From Sorghum bicolor (taxonomy: Eukaryota; Streptophyta; Magnoliopsida; Poales; Poaceae), in the NCBI RefSeq assembly GCF_000003195.3, contig NC_012879.2:27251564-27315563 (forward strand): DNA of 64,000 bases. Direction: 5' to 3'. The notes beneath the pieces were generated by a model. The model was not told the DNA's origin. It made no database searches and saw only the letters and a list, made by a program, of their open reading frames with translations. Below are positions 31,292-42,756 of this stretch, one piece after another. Both the position numbers and the translations under genes were made by a program. Within the stretch, counting starts at the first letter, position 1. The number at the start of each line of letters is the position of its first letter.

Positions 31292-33676
31292 CGCAACCGC
31301 AACCAGAGAAGACAAATCATCAAGGACGGATGGGTAGACTATGAAGGAGAAGTTGTAAGGTCTGAAGATATACAACTTGAACAGAACTGTCCTGAGGAGA
31401 CCGTAGCACCGAATTAGGTGTGTAGAGAGAAGATAGTTATACATGAAGAGCAGGCGCTGCCGGAACCACCAACTACGCCATCCAGCAAATCCCAGGACGA
31501 CTGAGAATATGGAGAGTCCCGTTCGGAGGACTTAAAAACACCGAACGCCTTGCCAAGAGGTAAATTTGGTAGTTATCTTTTTCCTTTCAATTATTTTAAA
31601 ATTGTTTGCTTAGTTAATCAGGTTCATATCATCTTGAAAAGAAAATAAAAATGTTAAGTAAGCCCCATGTGAGTATGCTCATGGCATAAAACCCATAAGT
31701 ACATTCACTGTGGTGGCATAAAAATAAAATAAATATATTCCTGTCCTATAAAAATAAAATTATAAAAATAGATTTATGATCCTACCAAAGAGAGTAACAT
31801 TTATTGAGGAGGCTCAACATGATAAAGGCTAGATATTTATGCTAACACTTAACCAGTTCCACAAAGCTTTGTTGTCTATTTGAGCTCCACAGAATTCAAG
31901 GATCAAAGAAGACTAGCAGACGGAGGACATCCTAATCACTGATAGGGTGCTGCCAACATTCAAATACACCTCTGCCACCTGCTAGCTACATCAGAAGGAA
32001 TTACGTCAAAACCCAGCTTGGGGGAGAGCAACCTCATTTATCCAGCTAAGTGCTCTACTCATGTTTATACTTTACTTAAATAATAAAAAAGATGCACAAT
32101 CATAAAAACCCAAATAAAGATTTTGTGCTTATATATATATCTTTTCTTAGTTTGCTAAATAAATAAATAAATAAAATTTGCTATGAACCCTCATGATAAG
32201 CTCTCACATGGAAATAATTAATAGTTGCTCTGCCATGACTAGTTCTCAAAATTGAAATCTCTCTCAAGTTTAGGCCTAACTGTTATTAATTAAGATTTGC
32301 TCTAAACCTAAACTTGTGGGAAGAGTACTTGATCTGAAGTCTAAGTCGTTAACGGATATGATATGGGAAGGTTGAGCTCCTGTTTACCTATTCCTAGAGA
32401 TGCTAGAATTCTGGAGAATTTTATCTTTGAAAATCTTTAAAATGTTGCATGATGAGTTCCTGTATGATGAGAGTTTAAATTCCTACCACATCCATATATA
32501 CATGCTTGCTAGACTTTGAGCCACATATTTACTTTTTACTGCTTATGAGCATTGAGTGTGGTCAAGCTGTGTAGACCCTTAGGAGCTTGTCATGTGGTTA
32601 AAATCAAGATTCACTTGCACGTTCACTCATACATGCTGCTTCTACTCCGGAAGTACGCATCCACATATATCCATCCATTTCCATCTCCAGAACCACCCAA
32701 AAATATTCTACTCCTAATCCGGGAGAGAATAGCCAAAAATATTTCTGTTTTTCCCCTGTGAAATAAATGCTCAAGTTATCTTGTTACTACCACTTGCTAT
32801 ATTATCTCATGAGATGAGTGCTCTAAAAAAATAAAAAAAAGAGAGAAGATGCGAGGAAATAAAAAGGGGCAAGTGCCCGGAACCTCGAAAAAAAAAGTCA
32901 GACGAGAGGTAAAAATGGACAAGTGTCCGACAGTAGAATTAGGGGTACAAGATACCCACCTGAGAGAAAAGAAAAAGAAAATATAGAGCATCTCATTCTC
33001 CTCAAAAAGTTTCAAAAGAGCAAGAAAGGTATGTATCCCCTCAAAAGAGCATAAGTAGAATTAGACTTTCACCATTGTTATCACCATCATCACCATACAC
33101 CATTCATTCGCCACACATGCACATCTTGATTTGACTTATTGACTTGTTCTTCTAGATCCATGGTTTGACTTGTTCTTCTAGATCCATGCAATAAATGTCT
33201 TGTAAGTATGTATTAGGTGTCTCCCACCTATGAGCTCCAGATATCAAAACCTTATTAGAGTAGGGTGAGAGAGAAGGCAATGCCACTATGCCTTATACCA
33301 AAAATACCACATACTTTGAGAGAAGGCATACACCATTACTGCCTTGGTAAGGATCCAGAAATACCACAAAAGAGAGACTAGAGAGAATCATACAAGCAAT
33401 CTCTGAGTTTTATTTGAAAATCTGCAAAAACTCCAGAGCTATAGTTAATCGAAGAACAAGAGACATGGTGCTTGACTAGACTGTTCTATCTTTTAACTAC
33501 TCAAGACAGAAGTGACGGTTACAAGTCCCATGGTGAAAGGTAAATGAGTAAGTTTTAAGTCTTAACAGTTTACTCTACCCAGAGATGAGATCTTGTTTGA
33601 AAGCATGTGTATCTCTAAGGCATAAAACCACTGCAGAAACTCTTAAGTCCATCTTTGCTCAGGGACGAGCAAAGGT
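31292..33676. other. Ath-2 internal non-coding region, 3' part
   Basis: No gene. Contains the PPT-like word CCCAGCTTGGGGGAG (32012-32026), an AAAT run near 32155-32175, and a three-hairpin block at 32852-32957 shared with Ath-3. Confidence 0.6.
32852..32957 (+). ncRNA. Conserved hairpin block in Ath-2 (candidate structured RNA)
   Basis: Outer stem CGAGG (32852-32856) with CCTCG (32883-32887) encloses GGGC-AAGT-GCCC (32867-32878). Next comes GGAC-AAGT-GTCC (32917-32928), then GGGTA-CAAGA-TACCC (32943-32957). Ath-3 has the same series at 42207-42295 with pairing kept. Confidence 0.5.
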
Positions 33677-33692
33677 TAAGCTTGGGGGTGCT
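33677..33692 (+). promoter_or_regulatory. Ath-2 polypurine tract
   Basis: TTAAGCTTGGGGGTGCT directly precedes the 3' LTR at 33693. Confidence 0.75.
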
Positions 33693-34637
33693 TGTTGACG
33701 GTCCTTAATGCTCACATTTAACCATCAACTAATCATGGAAAAAGATCTAAATGGAACCAACACCTAGACTTAGGGTTTTATCTGACAGAATTCCACGAGT
33801 TTTGGTGTTTGTCTATTTCTGCAGGGGGTTATCAGGAAATATGGAGGAAAGGCCCACATGTCGGGTTTACATAGAGATATTAACGTGCCGTGCAATTTTC
33901 TATCATCTAGAAGACTCCAGAAGCTACGGGACCGAAGCGGAAGCCGAGAGGCCTCAGGGACAGGGCGCCCGCCCTAGTCCTGAGGGCGCCCGCCCTCCCC
34001 CCTGGACCAATCAGGGTGAAGTTCGGGGATCATGCTCCACCGACCTAATACTTCAAGGAAAACCACACGATCAATGTCGGTTTGATCCGACGGCCCAGAT
34101 TCACTTGAAGGGACTATAAAACCAGACCCCCCTGGCCCCTGGAGATCATACCTCTTCTACAGAATCAAAGTTAGGGTTTCAATTCTTCATCCAAGTAGGG
34201 AGGATCCCTCTAGTTCTTCTAGTTCTACCTCTAGTTCATCTAGATCTAGTTCTAGTTCATCTAGTTCTAGTTCTAGTTCCTCTAGTTCTAGTTCTAGTTA
34301 GTTCTAGTTGTAATCTAGAAAATAGGGAGAGAGAAGAGGAGAGCGGAGGAGGAGCCGGATCTGTCGGATCTTCCTCAACATTGTACTTTTGCAGCATCTG
34401 GTTCGTTCTTCATTGTTCTCCAGGTTCTTCAACTCATAACTCCTGAGTTCTCTAATTACTTTTATTTACATTCAAGTTATTTATTGGATTCCCGCTTGCA
34501 TCAAGTGCTCTAGTCTTTGAAACATTAGAGTAGTAATCAATAGATTAGATGTGGTGTTTAGTCTTGCGATTACCTGGAATTGCACCCAATCCTGCGGATT
34601 GTTGTGGTAGCCTTAGGGTAGTGACAGCCCTAACGGT
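33693..34637 (+). repeat. Ath-2 3' LTR, piece 1
   Basis: Near-identical to 27368-28312. It ends ACGGT (34633-34637), the left TSD of Ath-3. The 122-codon U3 ORF is again open (33751-34119). Confidence 0.92.
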
Positions 34638-35871
34638 TGTTGACGGTTCTTAAGTATCAATTTTAATTATCAAATAAACAAGAGAATGGACCAATATGCA
34701 ACCATCACCTAGAATTAGGGTTTGATCTGATAGAATTCTACGAGTTTTGTTGTTTATCTATTTCTGCAGGGGGTTATCAGGAAATAAGGAAGAAAGGTCC
34801 ACATGTCGGGATTACATAGAGATATCAACGCACCGCGTAATTTTACATCATCTAGAAGACTCCAGAAGCCACGAGACCGAAGCGGAGGCAAAACTGGGCC
34901 AGGCCCAGGGCGCCCGCCCTGGAAGCCTGGGCGCCCGCCCCCCTGCTGGAGCCAAATCAGGACTCTTTCGCTCAGGATATTCCACCGACCTATTGGATCA
35001 AGAAAAACATAGTACCACCTCGGCTATCGACCCAAAAACGCATAGAAGGGGAGGACTATATAAGCAAGGCCCCCCTGGCCCCTGGAGAAGACATGAAGAA
35101 ATTATCATAGAGACTGAGGGGTGCCCTCGAAGGAAAACCTCTTCTCTAATTAATATTTCTTTTTAGGCTTAGCTATCAATGTAAGGTAGAAATAGATCTT
35201 CTAGTTTCTACTAGATTGAGAGAGATAGAGTGGAGGTGTAGAGTGGAGGATGCCCGGCCTGTCGGTGTCTACTCCAAGCTTGTACCTGCGGGATCAAGTT
35301 CTCCTAACCTGAAGCTTGCTCCTAGGATTCTTCAGTAATTCGACTTCTAAATTCTAGTAAGTTCTTGTTTTATTGTTCTTATGGTTTATGAGTTCACTTT
35401 AATCTCTTCGCGTAGAGTTTAGAGTAATCATTGCTGGCGTAAACGTGGTGTTTAGGCTGGGGTACTCATAAATATTCCCTGACTAGCTGGACCGTGGTAG
35501 TAGTGAGGAACGTGACAATTCCGAGCTACCTTTGTAGATCACATCTCGTTAGCAGGAAGGATAGGGTTTATAGGTGCGGGTTGAACATCCTTTGTGGTGT
35601 CTAGATTCCGTTAGCCTCCCCATTAGAACAGTAGATCATCCTTACCAAGATTAGAAGGAGACTACGGTTGCAGTCTTCTCTATTTATCACTCACATCGAA
35701 AGACATTCTTTGTGCCTAAAGGTTAGTAGTAATAGACCGGTTAGTCAGATGCACTCTTTCTCCTAGTGGTAAAAAATAAATACGATACTCTGGATAACCT
35801 CCTAGGTGAAGTGCTCACCGATATCCGTGCGCTTGCGGATCAATTCCTTATTGCGTTCCCAAATATCAACA
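34638..35871 (+). repeat. Ath-3 5' LTR
   Basis: TATA box CTATATAAG at about 35056-35064. Two GGGCGCCCGCCC words near 34908 and 34929. U3 ORF at 34747-35166. Confidence 0.93.
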
Positions 35872-35879
35872 AGCATTTC

Positions 35880-35897
35880 TGGCGCCGTTGCCGGGGA
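35880..35897 (+). promoter_or_regulatory. Ath-3 primer binding site (tRNA-Asp type)
   Basis: TGGCGCCGTTGCCGGGGA, eight bases after the 5' LTR. Confidence 0.9.
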
Positions 35898-36003
35898 GAA
35901 AGACGGTTGCTGAGATAACCTGTGTCTTGCTATTAGCTTGTATCTATACTTTTATCTTTTCTTATCTTTTATATCCTTTATTTATTTTCTTTACTCTTAC
36001 CCT

Positions 36004-37759
36004 ATGGAACACCAAAACTCTAAATCGATCCATGAGTCTGCAATCCCTTTAGCAACTGACCTTTTACCATGGGAATCATCACAACCTATCCAAACATCCC
36101 AGTATAAGTTAAGTTCTAGGTTGATTGCCATGATTCAAAACCTATCTTTTTTGGGAAAGGAAGACGAAAACCCTTACCTTCATATTAGAGATTTTGAGCA
36201 AACATGTGATTGTCTTCGAAGGCATTTCTGATAAGACTTTACGTTGGAAGCTTTTTCCTTTTTCTCTAAGGGGAGAAGCTAGACAATGGTACAGTTAGAA
36301 GGTAAGTCAACAACAAGGTGAATGGGGAGTTTTACGAGCCAACTTTTGTCTAGATTTCTATTCCCTTGACCGTATAGCCGACCTTAGACTCGAAGTCCTA
36401 TCTTTTAAACAAAAAGATAATGAAACTTTGGGAAAATCCTGGAAACGTTTTTCTGATCTTTTAGAATCTGGTCCAAACCTTAATCTTGAAGACCCTGTTC
36501 TTTTATTTCACTATTTTCGAGGTCTTCATAAAAATCACAAACAAATGCTACACACAATGTCTAGAGGTTCTTTCTTTCGCATCCCTGCTGATGAAGCTAG
36601 AGTGATCCTAGATAGAATCCTAGAAGCTGAGATGGATAATACCCTTCATGATGAAACCTACGAAGCCGAAGTAGACACTCTGCCAAATTCTTCATCTACT
36701 TTAGCTATCCCAAGTTTTGAGCCACAAGAGGAAGAAATTCCACTACCGGACTTCATGCTGGATATAGAATCCGATCTTTTTGCCGATTTTGGAAATATTT
36801 CAAACTACCATTCTATTGACAAACCCCAAAACGGCCAGTTTAGCATTTATTTACCAAGTGAATATCAATTGAGAGAGCTTATCTCAGTAATGAGTAGCGA
36901 ACGGTTGGAGGAATCAGAGCTTTCCTCTGATGTGATCCGTTTGGACACACCCTCTATAACTATACGTTGTGCTTATAATTCTGATCGATTTAATGCTCTT
37001 TATAATCCTGTTGTGGGGATCAACATCATGTCTGAATCTTTTGCACTTAAACTATTTAAAAATCTTGTCTTAACCCCCACAACAAAGATCATAAAGGAAT
37101 CTTCGGGACGATTAATCTCCAATCTTGGAATTATTAATGTCCTACCTCTTACGGTAGAAGGCTCCATGGTTCATTTGAACTTCTATATCTTTGATACATG
37201 GGACTTCGACCTGTTAATAGGACAACCTTTTAGAAGACTCCTTTATGAAGGTCATACTGGAAAGCTACACATTTCTTTTGGAAAAACTTTTCAATTCCCA
37301 ATGATAATTTCACACTCCTTAAATAATAAGGCCGAGTCATATCTTTTGCCTGATCCTATGGAGGAAGTAAAGGCTGCATCTCTAGAGCTTTTAGATGAAT
37401 CAGACTTAGAAGACGAAACTCCTTTCTTCACAGAAGAAGAAGACGAACCTTCTGAGCCTGAACCCTTAGACGAGATTGCAGAAACACCTAGACCCCCCAT
37501 AGAACTTAAAACTTTACCACCCGGTCTTACCTATGCTTTCCTAAACAATAATCCCGAGTTCCCTGTGATCATTAGCGATAAACTCACTCAGGATCAAACT
37601 CTGCGATTAATGACCATTCTTGAGAAACATCACTCAGTATTCGGCTACTCACTTCAAGATCTTACAGGAATCAGTCCTATGATTTGTACCCATCGTATTC
37701 CAACAGATCCTTCTGTTACACCCTCTCGAGAACCCAACGTAGACTTAACAACACTATGA
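36004..37759 (+). pseudogene. gag: Ath-3 gag and protease
   Basis: The likely start is ATG 36004 (MEHQNSKSIHES). The frame is lost near 36220 through a small deletion, picks up one frame over, meets TAG at 36296-36298, then runs open from 36299 to 37759. The capsid-type motif is visible across the break (TLRWKLFPFSLRGEARQWY, FRGLHKNHKQMLHTMSRG). No CCHC knuckle is seen. The protease-like part has the flap and C-terminal motif (DFDLLIGQPFRRLL), but the active-site segment reads ALYNPVVGINIM where D-x-G-A/S is expected, so the catalytic Asp is absent. One base is missing near 37735, where the frame passes to that of RT. Confidence 0.82.
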
Positions 37760-40392
37760 GAGAGGTAGTTAAAAAGGAAGTTATAAAGTTGCTGCATGCA
37801 GGGATTATATATCCTGTGCCGCACAGTGAGTGGGTGAGCCCAGTCCAAGTTGTGCCCAAAAAGGGAGGCATGACAGTTATTATGAATGAAAAGAACGAGC
37901 TAATTCCGCAACGCACCGTCACAGGATGGCGGATGTGCATAGACTATAGAAAACTAAACAAAGCCACGAGAAAAGATCACTTTCCTTTACCTTTTATAGA
38001 TGAGATGGTAGAGCGGTTAGCAAACCATTCATTCTTCTGTTTCTTAGATGGATATTCAGGGTATCATCAAATCCCGATCCATCCTGATGATCAAAGCAAA
38101 ACCACTTTTACATGCCCTTATGGAACTTATGCTTACCGTAGAATGTCTTTTGGGTTATGTAATGCACCAGCTTCTTTTCAAAGGTGCATGATGTCTATAT
38201 TTTCTGATATGATTGAAGAGATTATGGAAGTTTTCATGGATGATTTCTCTGTTTATGGAAAAACTTTTGATAGTTGTCTTGAAAACTTAGATAAGGTTTT
38301 GCAAAGATGTGAAGAAAAGCACTTAATCCTTAATTGGGAAAAATGTCATTTTATGGTTAGAGAAGGAATAGTGCTAGGACACTTAGTGTCTGAAAGAGGT
38401 ATTGAGGTAGACAAAGCTAAAATTGAAGTAATTGAACAACTACCTCCACCTGGGAACATAAAAGGAATTCGAAGCTTTCTTGGCCATGCTGGTTTTTATC
38501 GTAGATTCATAAAAGATTTTCCATTTATTGCTAGACCACTTACTCTTTTGCGAGCCAAGGATGCTCCTTTCGAATTTGACGATGCATGTCTAACATCTTT
38601 CAATTTATTAAAGAAAGCACTCATCTCTGCACCAATCATTCAACCCCCTGATTGGTCGTTGCCTTTTGAAATTATGTGTGATGCTAGTGATTATGCTGTG
38701 GGGGCAGTATTGGGGCAAACTAAAGATAAGAAGCATCATGCAATTGCTTATGCCAGTAAAACTTTGACAGGAGCTCAATTTAACTATGCAACCACTGAAA
38801 AAGAGCTTCTGGCTGTTGCCTTTGCCATTGATAAATTTAGATCTTATTTAGTTGGAGCTAAAATAATTGTTTACACTGATCATGCTGCACTAAAATATTT
38901 GCTCACTAAAAAAGATGCTAAACCTCGCCTGATTAGATGGATTTTATTACTCCAAGAATTTGACTTAGAAATAAAAGATAAAAAGGGAGTAGAAAATTCT
39001 GTTGCTGATCACCTGTCTAGAATGTATTTTAAGAGTCCACAGGGAACCCCAATCAATGATTCACTCTGGGACGACATGCTCTACGGGATTAACAGGTCTG
39101 ACCCCTGGTATGCAGATATTGTTAATTTTATGGTTTCAGGGTATGTACCACCAGGAGCAAACAAGAAGAAGCTTATTGAAGAAAGTCGTTCACATATATG
39201 GGACGAGCCATACCTCTTCCGAGTATGCTCTGACGGCTTACTCAGGAGATGTGTGACCACTGAGGAAGGATGGAAGATCATCGACAGATGTCATTCATAA
39301 CCATATGGAGGTCACTATGGAGCATTCCGTACACATTCAAAGATCTGGCAGTGTGGATTCTACTGGCCTACAATGTATGAAGACACGAAGCAATATATCA
39401 GAAGATGTGGGCCATGTCAAAGGCACGGAAACATAAATACAAGGGATGCAATGCCACTCACCAACAACCTTCAGATTGAGCTCTTTGATGTCTGGGGAAT
39501 AGACTACATGGGTCCATTTCCTCCATCAAAGAAGTGTGAGTACATCTTGGTGGCGGTTGACTATGTCTCCAAGTGGGTAGAAGCATTACCTTGCAAGCAT
39601 GCCGACAACGTCAGTTCAAAGAGGATGTTTGAAGAAATTATATTTCCAAGATTTGGAGTCCCCAGAGTAGTGATAAGTGATGGAGGAGCACACTTCATCG
39701 ACAAACGCTTCAAGCAATATCTATCAAGACATGGAATCCGTCACAACGTCGCTACCCCTTATCATCCTCAGACAAGTGGCCAAGCAGAGACTTCCAACAA
39801 ACAAATCAAGAATATTCTTCAGAAGACAGTAAATGAAATGGGAACGGCGTGGAAAGACAAGTTACCCGATGCACTCTGGGCATACCGGACAGCATACAAG
39901 ACCCCAATTGGAATGTCTCCATACCAATTGGTGTACGGGAAGACTTGCCATCTACCTGTTGAACTAGAATTCAAAGCACACTGGGCCATAAAGAGATGGA
40001 ATATGGACCTAGATGTTGCTGGAGATTATAGAAGAATGCAATTATCAGAATTGGAAGAATGGCGAGAGAAGGCATATCATAATTCAAAGATCTACAAAGA
40101 AAGAGTCAAGAGGTGGCATGACAAGAGAATCAAGAAGAAGGAGTTCACACCCGGAGATAAGGTATTACTTTTTAATTCCAGGGTGAAGCTTTTCGGGCAT
40201 GGAAAACTTCGGAGCAAATGGGAAGGACCATTCAAGGTAATCAATTCATCATCCCATGGAGCTATCACACTTCAAAACAGCGAAGGTACGTTATTCAAGG
40301 TAAATGGTCAACATCTTAAATTATTTTTAGAGCCCAATGAGGAATTTGAAGAAATAGACGTAGTCCATTTTTACCTTCCCATGGAGAATTAG
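37684..40392 (+). pseudogene. pol: Ath-3 pol: RT, RNase H, integrase
   Basis: RT with the intact catalytic pair: motif [16 protein letters not shown] and the Athila-type FMDDFSVYG at about 38240. RNase H follows with [34 protein letters not shown] and [13 protein letters not shown] at 39298-39300 separates RNase H from integrase; the frame is otherwise continuous. Integrase (39301-40392): His/Cys finger ending [12 protein letters not shown] residues in [17 protein letters not shown] and GQAETSN, and a C-terminal [12 protein letters not shown] and KWEGPFKV region; no chromodomain. The N-terminal RT joint is shifted against gag-protease by one base. Core enzyme motifs are better kept than in Tat-3. 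Confidence 0.92.
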
Positions 40393-40500
40393 AGCCCGAC
40401 ACTTTTGGTCTGATGGTTTTGGGGCATATATATATTTTTCTAAATAATTTCGCATCTAGAAACGCGCTCGGAGAAGTGGGCCCACAGAGGGGCCAGAGAG

Positions 40501-40514
40501 AGGGCGGGCGCCCA
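40501..40514 (+). promoter_or_regulatory. GC-rich LTR-like word upstream of the Ath-3 accessory gene
   Basis: AGGGCGGGCGCCCA is the reverse complement of the GGGCGCCCGCCCT word found upstream of the TATA box in the Ath-1, Ath-2 and Ath-3 LTRs. Confidence 0.45.
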
Positions 40515-40677
40515 GGTCAAGTGGGCGGGAGCCCAGCCCCTGTTCCCCCTCGGTCCCAACTTTCTCTGTTATGGAAAATGCACTTAGGGTGATCCGAATA
40601 ATCCCTCGGATGGAAAGTTTCGCACGCACATCGACGGGAGCAACCCGAACAACCCATAGAGGCATCCTTTTGACCCC

Positions 40678-40685
40678 TATATAAA
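40678..40685 (+). promoter_or_regulatory. Internal TATA box before the Ath-3 accessory gene
   Basis: TATATAAA, 138 bp upstream of the ATG at 40823 and about 285 bp after the end of integrase. Confidence 0.6.
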
Positions 40686-40822
40686 CAGACCCCTGACCTC
40701 AGTTTTCAAACACCAAGCCACCAAGCTTTCTCTCCTTCAACTAGAGCTTGATTAGCTCTCCTTTAATTAGAGCTTAATTAGCTCTACTTCAATTAAAATT
40801 TTATTAGTTCCTTGCTACTCCA

Positions 40823-41452
40823 ATGGCCGACAAGTACCACGACGATTGGGAAGTCGTCCCCTTCAACCTCAACATGGAGCCAGTGGAAGACCCCGATGCC
40901 CGTGCTCTCGTCCCAGCCAACACAGAGCGTCAGCTAGAAGCCATGCCATTATGTCAACGCAGCTCCGCCCAATCTTACCATGCTCAACCAGTTCTCACCG
41001 CACCACCACAACCCCTACTCCTCAAAGGACCATCATCCAAGACGAAGACCACTATCAAGGTGCCAATCGGCACAAGGATCCTTCCACCTAGACCCAATGA
41101 GAGCGTCGTTGGAGTCAAGACCAACCGGAGCGGCGAGATCAGCAGCGTACGCTACACTTCAGAGGAGGAAAGGCCTTACTTTGAAGGGATTAGAGCAGCC
41201 AAAGTCCGTTTCATCCCTCCAAAGGCAGCCCCGAAGCATTCTCTCAATGCTTTTGAGACACCTCCCAAGCGTCGCAAAACTATAATGGATATTGATGAGG
41301 AAGTTCGCAGGCTAGATAGAATTATCATAGACCTCCAGTCCTCAATTAATTCTCTCACTAGGCAGCTCTCTAACCACAACACCATTATACTACGCCTTAG
41401 GCAGGATCTTGCCAGTGCCAACAAGAAGATCAAGGAATTAGAGCGCCGCTAA
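40823..41452 (+). CDS. Ath-3 accessory protein (209 aa), unknown function
   Basis: An intact ORF in the place where Athila elements may carry an env-like gene, but it has no signal peptide or membrane segment. It starts MADKYHDDWEVVPFNLNMEP; the middle is Pro-rich; residues 85-130 include TRILPPRPNES and RYTSEEERPYFEGIRAAK; PPKRRKT near 150 is a possible nuclear signal; the last 55 residues form a heptad-like coiled coil (VRRLDRIIIDLQSSINSLTR, ending KIKELERR). With an upstream TATA box and a downstream AATAAA it can be read as an independent transcription unit. I do not recognise the family. It is uninterrupted, unlike gag and pol in the same copy. Confidence 0.7.
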   Translation: MADKYHDDWEVVPFNLNMEPVEDPDARALVPANTERQLEAMPLCQRSSAQSYHAQPVLTAPPQPLLLKGPSSKTKTTIKVPIGTRILPPRPNESVVGVKTNRSGEISSVRYTSEEERPYFEGIRAAKVRFIPPKAAPKHSLNAFETPPKRRKTIMDIDEEVRRLDRIIIDLQSSINSLTRQLSNHNTIILRLRQDLASANKKIKELERR

Positions 41453-41579
41453 GTTATCTAGATTAGACCTTGAGGCAATGCATCTTAGTCATCTATCTTT
41501 AAATTCGGTTTAAGTTTGCTATTATTATTAGTTTGCTATTAGTTTGTTATCAGTCTTTTGTACTAAATGCCTCAAGATC

Positions 41580-41585
41580 AATAAA
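41580..41585 (+). terminator. Poly(A) signal after the Ath-3 accessory gene
   Basis: AATAAA, 128 bp after the stop codon, preceded by T-rich sequence (GTTTGCTATTAGTTTG). Confidence 0.5.
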
Positions 41586-42206
41586 GAGTACTACTATTAT
41601 TATTATTATGTCTTGTGTGTCTCTACTTTATTTTTGTGCAAGAAAGCAGAAAACAAGTATGGGGGAGATCCCTCAACATGCCTAACACACTCCGACTACA
41701 CCACTCCACGATTCAGGTACACACTCTGCACACTTTACTTCATACATACATTTATTTTGAATTATGCAGATTACTGTTTCCGACATGATAAAATAAAAAG
41801 ATTAAAATATTTCTAATCATGATTAATCTCAATCTGTGATATTCCCTGAAAACTTACAATTATTATAAAATCATTTTAAAACCCTGTGTTACTTAAGTCA
41901 ATATGGAATATGTGATGGTAGAGTATGAGTTTCTTATTCTTGATATCATTGTTGCTTGGATAATTTATTTCAAAATATTCAAAATTCTAGCTACCATCCT
42001 CAGTGTTTTATATGCCTGATAAAAATAAAAATATTAATTATGATTATAAAAGCTATCTGCTCTGTATTGAGTTTGTTCAAAATGAGTTAGACCCTTGTTG
42101 TGAGATTTATCATGCTCCCAAGATCAAGACACTATTTCAGTAAGATTCACTCTTCCGAAGTATTATTGCATTAGAGGCATGGGCTATGCAAAAATAAAAA
42201 TATTTT

Positions 42207-42295
42207 GAGGAAATAAAAAGGAGCAAGTGCTCGACAACCTCGCAGAAAAAAATGGACAAGTGTCCGGCAGTAGAATTAGGGGTACCTCGGTATCC
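42207..42295 (+). ncRNA. Conserved hairpin block in Ath-3 (candidate structured RNA)
   Basis: Outer stem GAGG (42207-42210) with CCTC (42238-42241) encloses GAGC-AAGT-GCTC (42221-42232). GGAC-AAGT-GTCC is at 42254-42265, and GGGTAC/GTATCC at 42280-42295 (one G-U pair). Compared with Ath-2 the inner stem changes a G-C to an A-T pair on both sides. Confidence 0.5.
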
Positions 42296-42738
42296 ACTTT
42301 AAAAAAATGATAGCCCATGGTCCCTCTAATAAGCAATATGCCAGCAAGAGTTGACAAAGTTTTTAATTTTCAAAGTCTTTGATCTAAGAGTATGACATTC
42401 CCCTCCTCGGATCCCGTTTTGATCAGGCAATAAATGCAAAGTAAGTATGCTTGAGAATTTTTGCAAAATAAAACAGCCTTAGTGAGATATATATAAAAGA
42501 TAATGAGTGATCTGAGAGAACCTATGAGGATCAAAAGGTATGCTAACTTTCTTTCAAAAATATACAAAAACTCCAAGTGACAGGATCGAGAAGAAAGGAT
42601 CTTTACTCTTAATCATAAACTTCCCTGACTATGGTACACAGTGGAATTTTAACACCCTGCAATTATATAAAGAGAATGTTTTAAATGTTTACCCCAGATA
42701 TTGTTCTTAACCATCCTTTTCTCGAGGACGAGTACAAG

Positions 42739-42756
42739 CCTAAGTATGGGGGTATT
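42739..42756 (+). promoter_or_regulatory. Ath-3 polypurine tract
   Basis: CCTAAGTATGGGGGTATT directly precedes the 3' LTR at 42757. Confidence 0.75.

Larger units (their letters stand above)
41453..42738. other. Ath-3 3' non-coding region
   Basis: No further gene. It holds an ATT run near 41590-41610, a PPT-like word AAGTATGGGGGAG near 41656, and the hairpin block at 42207-42295. Confidence 0.6.

Noticed and set aside
35880..35897. tRNA gene fragments
   Set aside because: The tRNA-like words next to LTRs are primer binding sites complementary to tRNA 3' ends; no cloverleaf was found around them.
41544..41816. ORF of 90 codons after the Ath-3 accessory gene
   Set aside because: Crosses an ATT microsatellite and the AATAAA signal; Tyr run is low complexity.
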